The translations under genes and the position numbers were made by a program. Shown one piece after another: positions 13,548 to 21,125 of a stretch of 24,409 bases of DNA (positions within the stretch are counted from its first letter, which is position 1; each line of letters opens with the position of its first letter). The notes below the pieces were generated by a model. The model was not told the origin of the DNA. It saw only the letters and a list, made by a program, of their open reading frames with translations, and did not search any database. Origin of the DNA: RBG-13-51-18 sp050014095 (GTDB taxonomy: Bacteria; Chloroflexota; Dehalococcoidia; Dehalococcoidales; RBG-16-60-22); contig JBEKDZ010000009.1 of NCBI GenBank assembly GCA_050014095.1, positions 1-24,409 on the forward strand. Direction: 5' to 3'.

Positions 13548-14546
13548 ATGATTGACAAAGAAGAAATTCAAGTAATAATTAATCAATCATTACTAGATGA
13601 AGCTAATGTGGGTGTATATTTATACGAAAATAAAAAGCTTAAAGAAAATTCGGTTTTTCTATATAACTTAAACATTGAACAAAAAATTGTTGACTCAATA
13701 AAAAGCATAGCAAAAGCATATTTGTCAAATATTGCAGAACTCATCAATAATCAAATATCAGATAGTATTCCTGTTTATAATCCGGATGATGAACAAGTTA
13801 TATTTAAAATAGACAGTGACCAAATAGCGGTATTTAGTGAAATATATAATATTATTGTTAATCAACGTCTATATGGTCGATATAAAAAAGATATCATTAG
13901 GGAAAATAAAATAAAGGCTTGGATTTTTAGATTTGAGATTGAAATTGATGGAAAGATAGAACAGATACTTTTTTTCCAACGATTCTTAGCAAATAAAATG
14001 CTTAAATCTCGGGGAGTTCCAATATATGAAGTGGATAATGAATTTAAGTTGCTTGAAGGTAACATTATTAGTTTTGGGTATTTGATGGAATTGTTGTATT
14101 TCAAGAAAACCTTTATAGCTACAAGAATAGCTCCTTTTGAAAAGATATTCGGATATGAAGAATACTACAAAAAGTGTGCGTGTCAACTTATAGAAGATTT
14201 AGCTTTAAAACATATTCCGGAATTTAAAATCGATATGCAATTTGAAAATATGGATGATGTTATCCATAAAATACAAAGTAATATATTCCTAGCACATAAA
14301 TTTCACGTCGCACAATATAATGGATATTATAAAGAAATGGATTTTTCAAAATTAGAAGATTTAGATAAGCGTTATAGTCTTGGTCTGAATTTGGATAAAG
14401 TTGCGAAAAAGTGGATTATCGATGAGCACTTAGATCTTTGGATTATTGCTAGTATTTTAAATGATGAATATGACCGCTCTCAAATTACACCAAATGAATA
14501 TATTGTTTTTAAAAAGAGACAACTACAAGTAAAATTACCTAACTAA
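13548..14546 (+). CDS. kwaB: Kiwa system protein KwaB (DUF4868 domain)
   Basis: This 332-residue protein is soluble and carries the DUF4868 pattern in its middle: a beta-rich region (IKAWIFRFEIEIDG, then QILFFQRF), then IPIYEVDNEFKLLEG-like strands, then FIATRIAPFEKIFGYEEYY (about 185-205). In published Kiwa systems KwaB is the intracellular effector partner that works with membrane-bound KwaA against phage DNA. The ATG at 13548 is chosen over a GTG at 13539 because AAAGGTGA lies 5 bp before it; that ribosome-binding site overlaps the end of kwaA (stop 13544-13546), so the genes are translationally coupled. Codon use is very AT-rich. The gene ends 8 bp into the convergent MFS gene, with no terminator between them. 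Confidence 0.75.
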   Translation: MIDKEEIQVIINQSLLDEANVGVYLYENKKLKENSVFLYNLNIEQKIVDSIKSIAKAYLSNIAELINNQISDSIPVYNPDDEQVIFKIDSDQIAVFSEIYNIIVNQRLYGRYKKDIIRENKIKAWIFRFEIEIDGKIEQILFFQRFLANKMLKSRGVPIYEVDNEFKLLEGNIISFGYLMELLYFKKTFIATRIAPFEKIFGYEEYYKKCACQLIEDLALKHIPEFKIDMQFENMDDVIHKIQSNIFLAHKFHVAQYNGYYKEMDFSKLEDLDKRYSLGLNLDKVAKKWIIDEHLDLWIIASILNDEYDRSQITPNEYIVFKKRQLQVKLPN

Positions 14547-15777
14547 AATTCCTTTCAGACTCTATCTCTTCCACCCTCTTCAGTAGCCACACCGTCACTA
14601 TACATAACGCTGACGCCAATACGCCGATGATAAACGCCCAGTTATAGCTCGCCGTTACATCGTATATCTTGCCCGCTATCCAGGGTCCTGCTGCCCCGCC
14701 GAACCCGGTAACAAAAAGAACAACACCCATCAGCGTCGCCATGACGCGTGTGCCGAAGAAACGAGAGATGACCAGCGGTATCTGCGTTACCTCCCCGCCG
14801 TAAGCGACGCCGAATAAAACCGCGAAAATATAAAACGACCATACCGAACGCGTAAACAGCAGCAGGATAAAAGACAGCCCCAGGCAGATACATATTAAAA
14901 CCAGGCTTTTATAAAGTCCAATCTTTTCCGCGATAACGCCGGTAGAAAGTCGACCGGCAATACTCACTGCCCCGATAACACTGACAAACGTAGCGGCAAC
15001 CAGCGGGTCGATGCCAATATCGGTGGCGTAATTGACTAGATGCACCAGCACCATCTGTGTCGCGAAGAGGAAAAGCAGGAAGCAAACCATCACTAACCAA
15101 AAGCGTTTATCTTTAATCGCCCCGCCTAATGTGGCGGATGGTTTTCCCTGCTCGGTAGTGGTCTTGGCTAATTGGGGAGGCTCCTTCAGAAACAAAGCCG
15201 CGCCCACCATTAAAACACCTGCCGCGATGCCAATGATGACGAACGTCTGCGACCAGTCAACTGCGCTAACGAGTCTTTCCGTGGCCGGGACAATCAGCAG
15301 CGTGCCCAGGCCGGAGCCGGAGGCGACGATGCCTAAAGCTAATCCGCGGTTTCTCGTGAACCAGCGGGAAGCCAGCGCCGAGCCGATGCCAAAGATGCCG
15401 CTTACGCCGATGGCTTCGATGATGGCATAAGTTACAAAGAAATGCCACAAGGCCGAAACACGACTTGATAGCAGATAGCCGGCGGCCATCATCAAGCCGC
15501 AAAAGACCATTATTTTTCGGGCGCCGTATTTATCCGCCAGCCAGCCGGTGCCTATTGCCGCCGCGCCCCGAATAATCATCGATAGGGAGTATATCAGCGA
15601 TACGCTTGCCCGGTCCCATTGAAAATAGTCGGCGAGGGGTTTGAAAAAGACGCTGTAGCTATAAATAAAACCGTAGGAGACGAAGATCATCAGGGAGCAG
15701 GCTGCAACGATTACCCAACCGTAGCTCGAGGGACGTTGGGTGGTGCCTTCTTCGCCCCAGGATGTGTTTTCTACCAT
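14539..15777 (-). CDS. MFS transporter, OFA-like (oxalate/formate or monocarboxylate type)
   Basis: This 412-residue membrane protein has twelve hydrophobic segments in two six-helix halves. GWLADKYGARKIMVFCG between helices 2 and 3 is the MFS loop motif, and FGIGSALASRWFTRNRGLALGIVASGSGLG is the strong signature of the OFA/monocarboxylate group. Such carriers move small organic acids; the actual substrate is not readable. The start at 15777 (MVENTSWGEEG) is preferred because an in-frame ATG at 15885 would overlap the trpS gene. It is 19 bp downstream of trpS and probably shares its transcript. Its last 8 bp overlap the convergent kwaB gene. Confidence 0.88.
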   Translation of the reverse strand: MVENTSWGEEGTTQRPSSYGWVIVAACSLMIFVSYGFIYSYSVFFKPLADYFQWDRASVSLIYSLSMIIRGAAAIGTGWLADKYGARKIMVFCGLMMAAGYLLSSRVSALWHFFVTYAIIEAIGVSGIFGIGSALASRWFTRNRGLALGIVASGSGLGTLLIVPATERLVSAVDWSQTFVIIGIAAGVLMVGAALFLKEPPQLAKTTTEQGKPSATLGGAIKDKRFWLVMVCFLLFLFATQMVLVHLVNYATDIGIDPLVAATFVSVIGAVSIAGRLSTGVIAEKIGLYKSLVLICICLGLSFILLLFTRSVWSFYIFAVLFGVAYGGEVTQIPLVISRFFGTRVMATLMGVVLFVTGFGGAAGPWIAGKIYDVTASYNWAFIIGVLASALCIVTVWLLKRVEEIESERNFS

Positions 15778-15796
15778 GGGTGAAAAACCTGAACTC

Positions 15797-16780
15797 TTAT
15801 CCCAGCCCCACCACTCTGTGCACTTTAGCGAGTGTTTTTTGTGCAAAGGGGCGGGCTTTAGCGGCGCCTTCCTTAAGGACGGCATCCAGATAACCGGGTT
15901 CAGACATTATTTTTTGGTAACGTTCCTGCAAGGGGCGTAGTCCTTCAATAACAACCTCGGCTAAAGCCTTTTTAAAGTCGCCATAGCCTTTGCCCACGAA
16001 CTGCGCTTCGATTTCTTTTTTATTCTTGTCGGTAAAAATCTGGTAGATGGTCAGCAGGTTATAGATACCAGATCGACTCTCGTCAAACTTTATTTCCTTA
16101 AGCGAGTCGGTCGTCGCCCGCATAATCTTAGCGCGGATAACATCCGGCTTATCCAGTAGGGCGATGGCGTGGTTCGGTCCCTCTTCGCTCTTGCTCATCT
16201 TTTTAGTAGGGTCGTCCAGCCCCATAATGCGCGCGCCAATGTCCGCTATCTGTGGCTCGGGAACCACGAATACATTACCGTAGAGATTATTGAAACGCTG
16301 TGCTGCATCGCGGGCAAGCTCGACATGCTGTTTCTGGTCCTCACCCACCGGCACGAGGTCTGTATCATAAAGGAGAATGTCCGCCGCCATCAGCGCCGGG
16401 TAGTCGAAAAGTCCCACGCTTACCTGCTCCTTCTGCTTACCGGACTTTTCTTTATACTGGGTCATCCGCCCCAGCCAGCCCATCGGGATAAAGCAGTTGA
16501 GAATCCAGGCGAGTTCGCTATGCTCGTGCACGTGCGACTGCACGAAGACGATGGACTTTTTGGGGTCGATGCCGTTTGCCAGGAGTAGTCCGGTCACCTC
16601 GCGGATTTCGGCTTTCAGCTCCTTCGGGTCTTGCTGGACGGTGATGGCATGTAGGTCGACGATGCAGAAGATATTATCGTATTTATCCTGGTCGGCCGCC
16701 CAATGTCGGGTAGCCCCAATATAATTGCCGATATGGGTGTTGCCCGTCGGCTGAATGCCGGAAAAGACGCGCTTTTTCAT
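15797..16780 (-). CDS. trpS: Tryptophanyl-tRNA synthetase
   Basis: This 327-residue class I synthetase charges tRNA(Trp). The HIGH-type motif is TGNTHIGNY near the N terminus, and KKMSKS (about 194-198) is the second signature; SGIQPTGNTHIGN and GLFDYPALMAADILLY are classic TrpRS blocks. The start at 16780 is fixed by a GGAGG site seven bases before the ATG and gives the usual family length. An in-frame ATG at 16882 would add 34 hydrophobic residues and lies before the likely transcription start. The MFS gene follows on the same strand. Confidence 0.96.
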   Translation of the reverse strand: MKKRVFSGIQPTGNTHIGNYIGATRHWAADQDKYDNIFCIVDLHAITVQQDPKELKAEIREVTGLLLANGIDPKKSIVFVQSHVHEHSELAWILNCFIPMGWLGRMTQYKEKSGKQKEQVSVGLFDYPALMAADILLYDTDLVPVGEDQKQHVELARDAAQRFNNLYGNVFVVPEPQIADIGARIMGLDDPTKKMSKSEEGPNHAIALLDKPDVIRAKIMRATTDSLKEIKFDESRSGIYNLLTIYQIFTDKNKKEIEAQFVGKGYGDFKKALAEVVIEGLRPLQERYQKIMSEPGYLDAVLKEGAAKARPFAQKTLAKVHRVVGLG

Positions 16781-16800
16781 GGAAACCTCCCGATACGGAG

Positions 16801-16830
16801 ATTTTAACATAAATACGAGCGGAGGGACAA
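16801..16830 (-). promoter_or_regulatory. Possible extended -10 promoter of trpS
   Basis: The minus strand has TGTTAAAAT (-10 at 16801-16806) and a weak TTGTCC (16825-16830) 18 bp upstream. The start would be near 16794, 14 nt before the ATG, which places the ribosome-binding site inside the leader. Confidence 0.45.
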
Positions 16831-16849
16831 GGATAGGGGGTAGAAGTAT

Positions 16850-16876
16850 CAAGTAACAAGGGACAAGTAACAGGGA
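16850..16876. repeat. Short tandem duplication
   Basis: CAAGTAACAAGGGA (16850-16863) is followed directly by CAAGTAACAGGGA (16864-16876), the same unit minus one A. An A-rich tract of TCAAAAA-like units follows to about 16910. The gap 16781-17098 otherwise holds the trpS promoter, repeat copy 3 and an extended -10 element. Confidence 0.5.
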
Positions 16877-16945
16877 AATCAAAAATCAAATATCAAAAAT
16901 TAAAAACAAAGATAAAAAGTAAAAGATAATAATCATTAGTAATTA

Positions 16946-16976
16946 CTCTCCCTTGATGGGAGAGGTCAGGTGAGGG
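16946..16976. repeat. Intergenic palindromic repeat, copy 3
   Basis: CTCTCCC (16946-16952) pairs with GGGAGAG (16958-16964) around a TTGAT loop, followed by GTCAGGTGAGGG. The layout is the same as copy 2 at 12716. Confidence 0.6.
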
Positions 16977-17031
16977 TGGAAATCTTGGAGGATAAGGCTG
17001 GAAAATGGTACTACCAAAGGGTGAGGTTAGG

Positions 17032-17040
17032 TGCTATAAT
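17032..17040 (+). promoter_or_regulatory. Extended -10 promoter element before the 43-residue gene
   Basis: TGCTATAAT (17032-17040) is a consensus extended -10; no good -35 box is seen. The start would be near 17047, about 50 nt before the ATG at 17099. Confidence 0.5.
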
Positions 17041-17098
17041 TATATACAAAACAAAGTATACGAAAAATAGATAAAACATGAAGAAAGGAGGTTTAAAA

Positions 17099-17230
17099 AT
17101 GAGAAAATATAAAACTGTGCATGTAAAAGAACATGAAAGGGTAATTAAGGTCAAAAAGGAGAAAAAAACTCCGTTTCAGCAGGCTATAGACGAGGGGAGG
17201 AAGAACTTTAAAAAGGCTATGCGTGGATAA
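17099..17230 (+). CDS. Small basic protein, 43 residues, unknown
   Basis: The frame runs ATG (17099) to TAA (17228-17230) and encodes a 43-residue, Lys-rich protein beginning MRKYKTVHVKEHERVIKVKK and ending in FKKAMRG. A perfect AAAGGAGGT ribosome-binding site (17084-17092) sits 6 bp before the ATG, and an extended -10 promoter element lies at 17032-17040. Short frames arise by chance, but a perfect ribosome-binding site plus a promoter makes expression likely. I do not recognise the family. The charge could suit nucleic-acid or ribosome binding, which is only a guess. Confidence 0.6.
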   Translation: MRKYKTVHVKEHERVIKVKKEKKTPFQQAIDEGRKNFKKAMRG

Positions 17231-17308
17231 AGAAAAAATATGTAATATTTGGTCTGATATTAGGAATGACAGCAGTTACTAATTATCACTTACTTTTTGC
17301 CTTTATGG

Positions 17309-17314
17309 TATAAT
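17309..17314 (+). promoter_or_regulatory. Extended -10 element directly before the 17319 gene
   Basis: TGGTATAAT (17306-17314) is an extended -10. The start of transcription would be at about 17321, next to the ATG at 17322, predicting a leaderless mRNA. Confidence 0.45.
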
Positions 17315-17318
17315 AACA

Positions 17319-17555
17319 ATGATGAAAAAAGACATTTTTAGGGTTTTTGTAATATTTATTCTTATAATGCTTGCAGTTGGAATGACTCCTGCTTGGGAGC
17401 AGCAAATTAAAATTGCAGCTGATACTTGGCCTGCTAATTCTGTTGTGACTTCTTCCGTTTTGAATCTTTATCCTTCACCGTTGGATTTGATACTATCGTT
17501 TATCTTTAGTGCTGGCCTCTTTTCTCTGCTAAAAAATGGTTCACAATTAACATAA
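17319..17555 (+). CDS. Small membrane protein, apparently frame-shifted at an A6 run
   Basis: The intact frame encodes 78 residues, with one hydrophobic N-terminal helix (about 8-24), a polar segment with WEQQIKIAADTWPANS, and a second hydrophobic stretch (about 53-70). It then ends in an unconvincing NGSQLT. At the A6 run 17531-17536, moving into the -1 frame continues as KKWFTINIKVIFFLETMIF and on through AIFIVVAIKLVLCFI to a TGA at 17633-17635, a clear third membrane helix. The natural product therefore seems to be about 104 residues with three helices. The cause could be a real mutation, a slippery-site frameshift or a base miscount. There is no ribosome-binding site; ATG codons at 17319 and 17322 are both possible. 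The family is not recognised. Confidence 0.55.
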   Translation: MMKKDIFRVFVIFILIMLAVGMTPAWEQQIKIAADTWPANSVVTSSVLNLYPSPLDLILSFIFSAGLFSLLKNGSQLT

Positions 17556-17635
17556 AGGTTATCTTCTTCTTAGAAACAATGATTTTCGCCATTTTTATTG
17601 TCGTTGCCATTAAGCTTGTCTTGTGCTTTATATGA
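17531..17635 (+). other. Continuation of the 17319 gene in the -1 frame
   Basis: From the A6 run to TGA 17633-17635 this frame encodes 34 residues that are mostly a hydrophobic helix preceded by KKWFT. It has no start of its own and makes sense only as the C-terminal part of the upstream frame. The junction A-AAA-AAT fits the X-XXY-YYZ slippery pattern. Confidence 0.5.
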
Positions 17636-17747
17636 GAACGGGAATCCAGGGGGTAAAGGCGGGGATTAGTATTAAGTGGAGGGATTGTAGCGAATGAAAA
17701 ATAAATAAGAGATATATATTCTTCTTCTTCAATGCTTGAGTCAATTG

Positions 17748-18365
17748 TTATAACAACTTTCCATGTCTATGAGGATAATCTAGATAACTTAAAAAAACCC
17801 TGTTGCGATAGTGTTTATATATATGTTCATTAATGCGTACTAATTGCTCTTTTGCTATTGCACCATATATTACAACAATAACTTCATAAGGATATCGTGA
17901 ATAATTCTCTAATTGCCCTATCAACCTGTCAATTTCAGATTTATTAGGTTCTAATTTTCCTTCAATTAAAAAATTACCAACTTTTCCATCAGCCGATGTT
18001 CTATCATCTAACTCAAACGGATAAATAGCATCGAGTCCCTGAGATTTAAGTAGAAGGATTAATTCCTTATTTGCTTCTTCTTCATTGTTATACCACTTAG
18101 AGGTACTATCCATCATTTCAAGGGCTTCATTTATGTAATCATCGTAAATAACATTTTTTACACGTTCTTTCATTCGAAATTCAGCTTTGATTTCTTTAGT
18201 GTGAACAATATATTTGTTAATTATTTCGATAATCCAAAAACATACTGGGATTGTGCCTAATAAAAGAAATATTATTCCTGCAATCAATACGTCCTGAAAT
18301 AGAAATACTATACCTAATAAAATAAGGCAAGTAACTATAAAAACTTTTGTAGATTTATTCTTCAT
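17748..18365 (-). CDS. Membrane-anchored PD-(D/E)xK nuclease-like protein
   Basis: This 205-residue protein starts with two membrane helices (about 7-24 and 26-49) and continues as a cytosolic domain. The pattern D126 (TSADGKVGNFLIEGKL), E135-x-K137 (EGK), then Q151-x3-Y155 (GQLENYSRY) followed by the strand VIVVIYG fits a PD-(D/E)xK nuclease core of the RecB type with its QxxxY helix. The activity is inferred from motif layout only. The ATG at 18365 is preferred over a TTG at 18392, because the predicted transcription start is near 18386. The gene is AT-rich and stands alone on its strand within an accessory patch. Anchored nucleases of this type could act on incoming DNA. Confidence 0.6.
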   Translation of the reverse strand: MKNKSTKVFIVTCLILLGIVFLFQDVLIAGIIFLLLGTIPVCFWIIEIINKYIVHTKEIKAEFRMKERVKNVIYDDYINEALEMMDSTSKWYNNEEEANKELILLLKSQGLDAIYPFELDDRTSADGKVGNFLIEGKLEPNKSEIDRLIGQLENYSRYPYEVIVVIYGAIAKEQLVRINEHIYKHYRNRVFLSYLDYPHRHGKLL

Positions 18366-18380
18366 AAAACTAAAATATAA

Positions 18381-18392
18381 TTGCTTAAGCAA
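18381..18392. promoter_or_regulatory. 12-bp palindrome at the start site of the nuclease-like gene
   Basis: TTGCTTAAGCAA is a perfect inverted repeat directly after the -10 box, covering the predicted transcription start. This is a plausible operator position. Confidence 0.4.
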
Positions 18393-18421
18393 ATAATAAT
18401 TGTTTGCACTAGTTATGTCAA
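18393..18421 (-). promoter_or_regulatory. Near-consensus promoter of the nuclease-like gene
   Basis: TTGACA (18416-18421) and TATTAT (18393-18398) on the minus strand are 17 bp apart. The expected start near 18386 leaves a 21-nt leader to the ATG at 18365. Confidence 0.7.
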
Positions 18422-18532
18422 TTGTTTAATAAGGCTTAATTCTTTGCTTTTTAACAAAGCGTGAACAAAAATGTTTAGTTTTATTGTTGGAGATTGTTAT
18501 TTCGTTAAATTCGCTCGCAATGACACTACGTG

Positions 18533-20191
18533 TCACATGCTATCCGGCGCGGTCATGCCCATGAGGTTTAAGGTTCTCCCCAGCACAATTTTGGCGGCTT
18601 TAACCAGCTTCAAGCGCGCCGCGGTCAGGGCTTTATCATCGCTAACTACGCGGCATTCATTATAAAAGGCATGAAAAACGGTGGCTAAGTCCTGCGCATA
18701 GTAGGTGAGGTGGTGGGGTTCCAGCGTTAGGGCTATCGTCTCTATCATTTCCGGCAGTAGCAGCATCCGGCGTATCAAAGTTAATTCTGGTTCCGTTGTT
18801 AATAAAGATATGTCACCGCCTTCATCGGTTGCACCTTTTTCCTGCGCCACCTTTAAAATACTGGCAATGCGCGCATGGGCGTACTGCACGTAATAGACCG
18901 GGTTTTCCGCGCTCTGCTTTTTTACCAGTTCCAGGTCGAAGTCCATCTGGCTATCGGCGGTACGGGACAAAAAGATAAAGCGGCAGGCATCAACACCGGC
19001 TTCTTCCATTAATTCTCTCAAGGTTACGAGGTCGCCGCTACGCTTGGAGATTTTCACAATCTCGCCGCCGCGCCGCAGCGTCACCATTTGGTGGATGATT
19101 ATTTGCAGTCGCTCCGGGGCGACGCCTAAAGCACTGACGACGGCTTTCATCCGGGGGACATGTCCCATGTGGTCGGCGCCCCAGATATCGATAACTCTAT
19201 CGAACTTACGCTCGATGAACTTATTGTAATGGTAAGCGATATCGGCGGCGAAGTAGGTGGGAGAGCCGTTGCTGCGGACGACGACACTATCTTTGTCTTC
19301 GCCGAGGGCAGTAGATACGAACCATATGGCGCCTTCCTTCTCTGTGATGTAACCCTTCTCCCGCAGCAGTTTCATCACCTTATCGAACTGCCCGTTCTCA
19401 TAAAGCGTCTTCTCGCTGAACCAGACATCGAAATCGACGCGGAGTGTTTTTAGGTCTTGGCGCGTGCCAGCGAGGATTTTCGCCAGACCTATTACCCCAA
19501 GCTCTTCGACCCCTTCAGCCTGCGGCATCTTTAAAAAGCGGTCACCTTCCTCGCGGACTATTTCTTTAGCCAGGTCAACCATATAGTTGCCGTGGTAGCC
19601 TCCCTCCGGCACCTCCGCTTTTTTACCGAGCGCCTGCTGGTAACGCGCCCAGAGCGATTGACGAAAAGCGTCCATCTGGCTGCCGGCGTCGTTAAAATAG
19701 TACTCCTTAACCACGTCATAGCCGCCGGCGGTCATAACATTACATAAAGTACTGCCGAGGACGGCGCCGCGCCCATGCCCCACGTGGAGTGGCCCGGTGG
19801 GATTAAGACTAACGAACTCGATTTGAATACGCTTGCCTTTACCCACCTCGATGTTGCCGTAGGTGCTGCCGCTTTGCAAAATGGCGTCCACCTGCTGTGC
19901 AAGCCAACCTTTTTTCAGGGTAAAGTTAATGAAACCCGGCGGGGCGATAGTCACCTTTTCAATCTCCGGGGAGGGGACAATAAAGTTCACGATTTCCTCG
20001 GCGATAGACATGGGCTTCATTTTAGCAACCTTCGCCAGCTTAAGCGGAATGCTGGTAGAATAGTCGCCATGCTCCGGTTTTTGCGGGTGCTCAATGACGA
20101 ATTCCGGTACGGTAAAGAGAGGCAGCTTGCCAGCCCCCTGCGCCGCGATAATAGCTTTTACGACTAGTTCGGTTATTGTTTGTTTCAGCAC
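18533..20191 (-). CDS. argS: Arginyl-tRNA synthetase
   Basis: This 552-residue class I synthetase charges tRNA(Arg). The N-terminal Add-1-like region is followed by LNPTGPLHVGHGRGAVLGS, which holds the HVGH signature (136-139). KISKRSG serves as the KMSKS-like loop, and the DALR anticodon-binding domain ends in LVKAAKIVLGRTLNLMGM. Length is normal for the family. The start codon is GTG (20189-20191); no better in-frame start is seen and its ribosome-binding site is weak. An extended -10 promoter lies about 30-45 bp upstream. Confidence 0.96.
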   Translation of the reverse strand: MLKQTITELVVKAIIAAQGAGKLPLFTVPEFVIEHPQKPEHGDYSTSIPLKLAKVAKMKPMSIAEEIVNFIVPSPEIEKVTIAPPGFINFTLKKGWLAQQVDAILQSGSTYGNIEVGKGKRIQIEFVSLNPTGPLHVGHGRGAVLGSTLCNVMTAGGYDVVKEYYFNDAGSQMDAFRQSLWARYQQALGKKAEVPEGGYHGNYMVDLAKEIVREEGDRFLKMPQAEGVEELGVIGLAKILAGTRQDLKTLRVDFDVWFSEKTLYENGQFDKVMKLLREKGYITEKEGAIWFVSTALGEDKDSVVVRSNGSPTYFAADIAYHYNKFIERKFDRVIDIWGADHMGHVPRMKAVVSALGVAPERLQIIIHQMVTLRRGGEIVKISKRSGDLVTLRELMEEAGVDACRFIFLSRTADSQMDFDLELVKKQSAENPVYYVQYAHARIASILKVAQEKGATDEGGDISLLTTEPELTLIRRMLLLPEMIETIALTLEPHHLTYYAQDLATVFHAFYNECRVVSDDKALTAARLKLVKAAKIVLGRTLNLMGMTAPDSM

Positions 20192-20227
20192 CAGATTTAC
20201 CGTCCATTAAGCTAAAAATACGAGTAA

Positions 20228-20236
20228 ATTATAGCA
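20228..20236 (-). promoter_or_regulatory. Extended -10 promoter of argS
   Basis: TGCTATAAT on the minus strand (TATAAT 20228-20233) is a consensus extended -10. No clear -35 is present. The start would be near 20221, giving a 30-nt leader. Confidence 0.55.
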
Positions 20237-20325
20237 TAAGAAGACTGAAATAGATATTTGATTTTACAACGTATATAGGTGATAATTTTATAAATAGTTT
20301 AAATATTTATAATGGAGATTGATTA

Positions 20326-20787
20326 ATGAAAGTTCTCAAAATAATGCTGCTAGCGGTTATCTTGCTGGGAGGTATTTTAGCACTGAATGCCTGCCAGAGT
20401 ATCAATTCACCGCTGGAAGACTACAACTGGATTTTGACCCTTTGGGGCAGGGGTGGCGAGCAAGTCAAGCTGGTGCCGGATACACAGATAACGGCTTATT
20501 TTAATGGCAAGGATAACACTGTAAGCGGCAGCAGCGGCTGTAACCAATATAGCGGCACGTACAAAGTAGACGGTTTAACGCTCACCATTAATAAAGACAT
20601 TAGTATAACGGAAATGTTTTGTAACGATGAGAAAAACGGTCAAGAGGGACGATTCCTGAATGCCTTAAAAGCCGCCACGAGTTTTAAAATGGACCATGGC
20701 AACCTGATTATCTACTGCGGCATGGATACTCTACAGTTCAAGCGGGATAACGCGAGCACTAAAACCATTACGCAATGGGGTGAGTGA
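20326..20787 (+). CDS. META-domain (HslJ-like) lipoprotein
   Basis: This 153-residue protein has a lipoprotein signal peptide: a hydrophobic stretch (about 6-20) ending in the lipobox LNAC with Cys23. The mature part is a META domain, as in HslJ. YNWILTLWG, ITAYFNGKDNTVSGSSGCNQYSGTYKV and the later ITEMFCN and FLNALKAATSF blocks are characteristic. It should sit on the outer face of the membrane. META proteins are linked to heat shock and antibiotic tolerance in some bacteria, but the mechanism is unclear. A GGAG site lies about 9 bp before the ATG, and the gene ends just before a bidirectional terminator. Confidence 0.85.
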   Translation: MKVLKIMLLAVILLGGILALNACQSINSPLEDYNWILTLWGRGGEQVKLVPDTQITAYFNGKDNTVSGSSGCNQYSGTYKVDGLTLTINKDISITEMFCNDEKNGQEGRFLNALKAATSFKMDHGNLIIYCGMDTLQFKRDNASTKTITQWGE

Positions 20788-20803
20788 GTAGGGAGTAAAA
20801 AGA

Positions 20804-20828
20804 AAAGCCCCGACTAATGTGGGGCTTT
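20804..20828. terminator. Bidirectional terminator between the META and DUF2442 genes
   Basis: AAAGCCCC (20804-20811) and GGGGCTTT (20821-20828) form an 8-bp stem with a 9-nt loop. T-rich tails follow in both directions (CTTTTT on plus; TTTTCTTTTT on minus), and the flanking genes converge on it. Confidence 0.75.
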
Positions 20829-20857
20829 ACCTAACTTTTTCTAGAATTAGGAAAAGT

Positions 20858-21073
20858 TTATACTTTCAACAAAGACGCTACGGATATATCCTCGTCGATA
20901 TCTTCCCAATGTATACCAATGCCTTTACCGATAAGCCGCCAGTTTTTTCTTTGCTCATCAGTAGCGCCACGCAACCTTGGAAACCACTCGATGGGTACAT
21001 TAATTTCTCTACCATCCAGCAATCTAACGTGCATCATATAAGCATCGAACCATACTTCCGATGCCATAAACAT
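20858..21073 (-). CDS. DUF2442-domain protein
   Basis: This 71-residue protein fits DUF2442: MHVRLLDGREINVPIEWFPRL, then WRLIGKGIGIHWEDIDEDISV. DUF2442 proteins are often found next to DUF4160 proteins in toxin-antitoxin-like pairs. No DUF4160 gene is visible here, so this is a solitary member. A TATAAT on the minus strand (21080-21085) ends six bases before the ATG and there is no ribosome-binding site, so the mRNA may be leaderless. It converges with the META gene on a shared terminator. Confidence 0.82.
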   Translation of the reverse strand: MFMASEVWFDAYMMHVRLLDGREINVPIEWFPRLRGATDEQRKNWRLIGKGIGIHWEDIDEDISVASLLKV

Positions 21074-21125
21074 GGAGTAATTATACCCCTTTAGTCAATT
21101 CGAGTATAGAGGCGGATGATATTGG

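Noticed and set aside
16169..16588. Plus-strand frame of 139 codons
   Set aside because: Antisense to trpS; composition of a shadow frame.
19775..20167. Plus-strand frame of 130 codons
   Set aside because: Antisense to the N-terminal region of argS.
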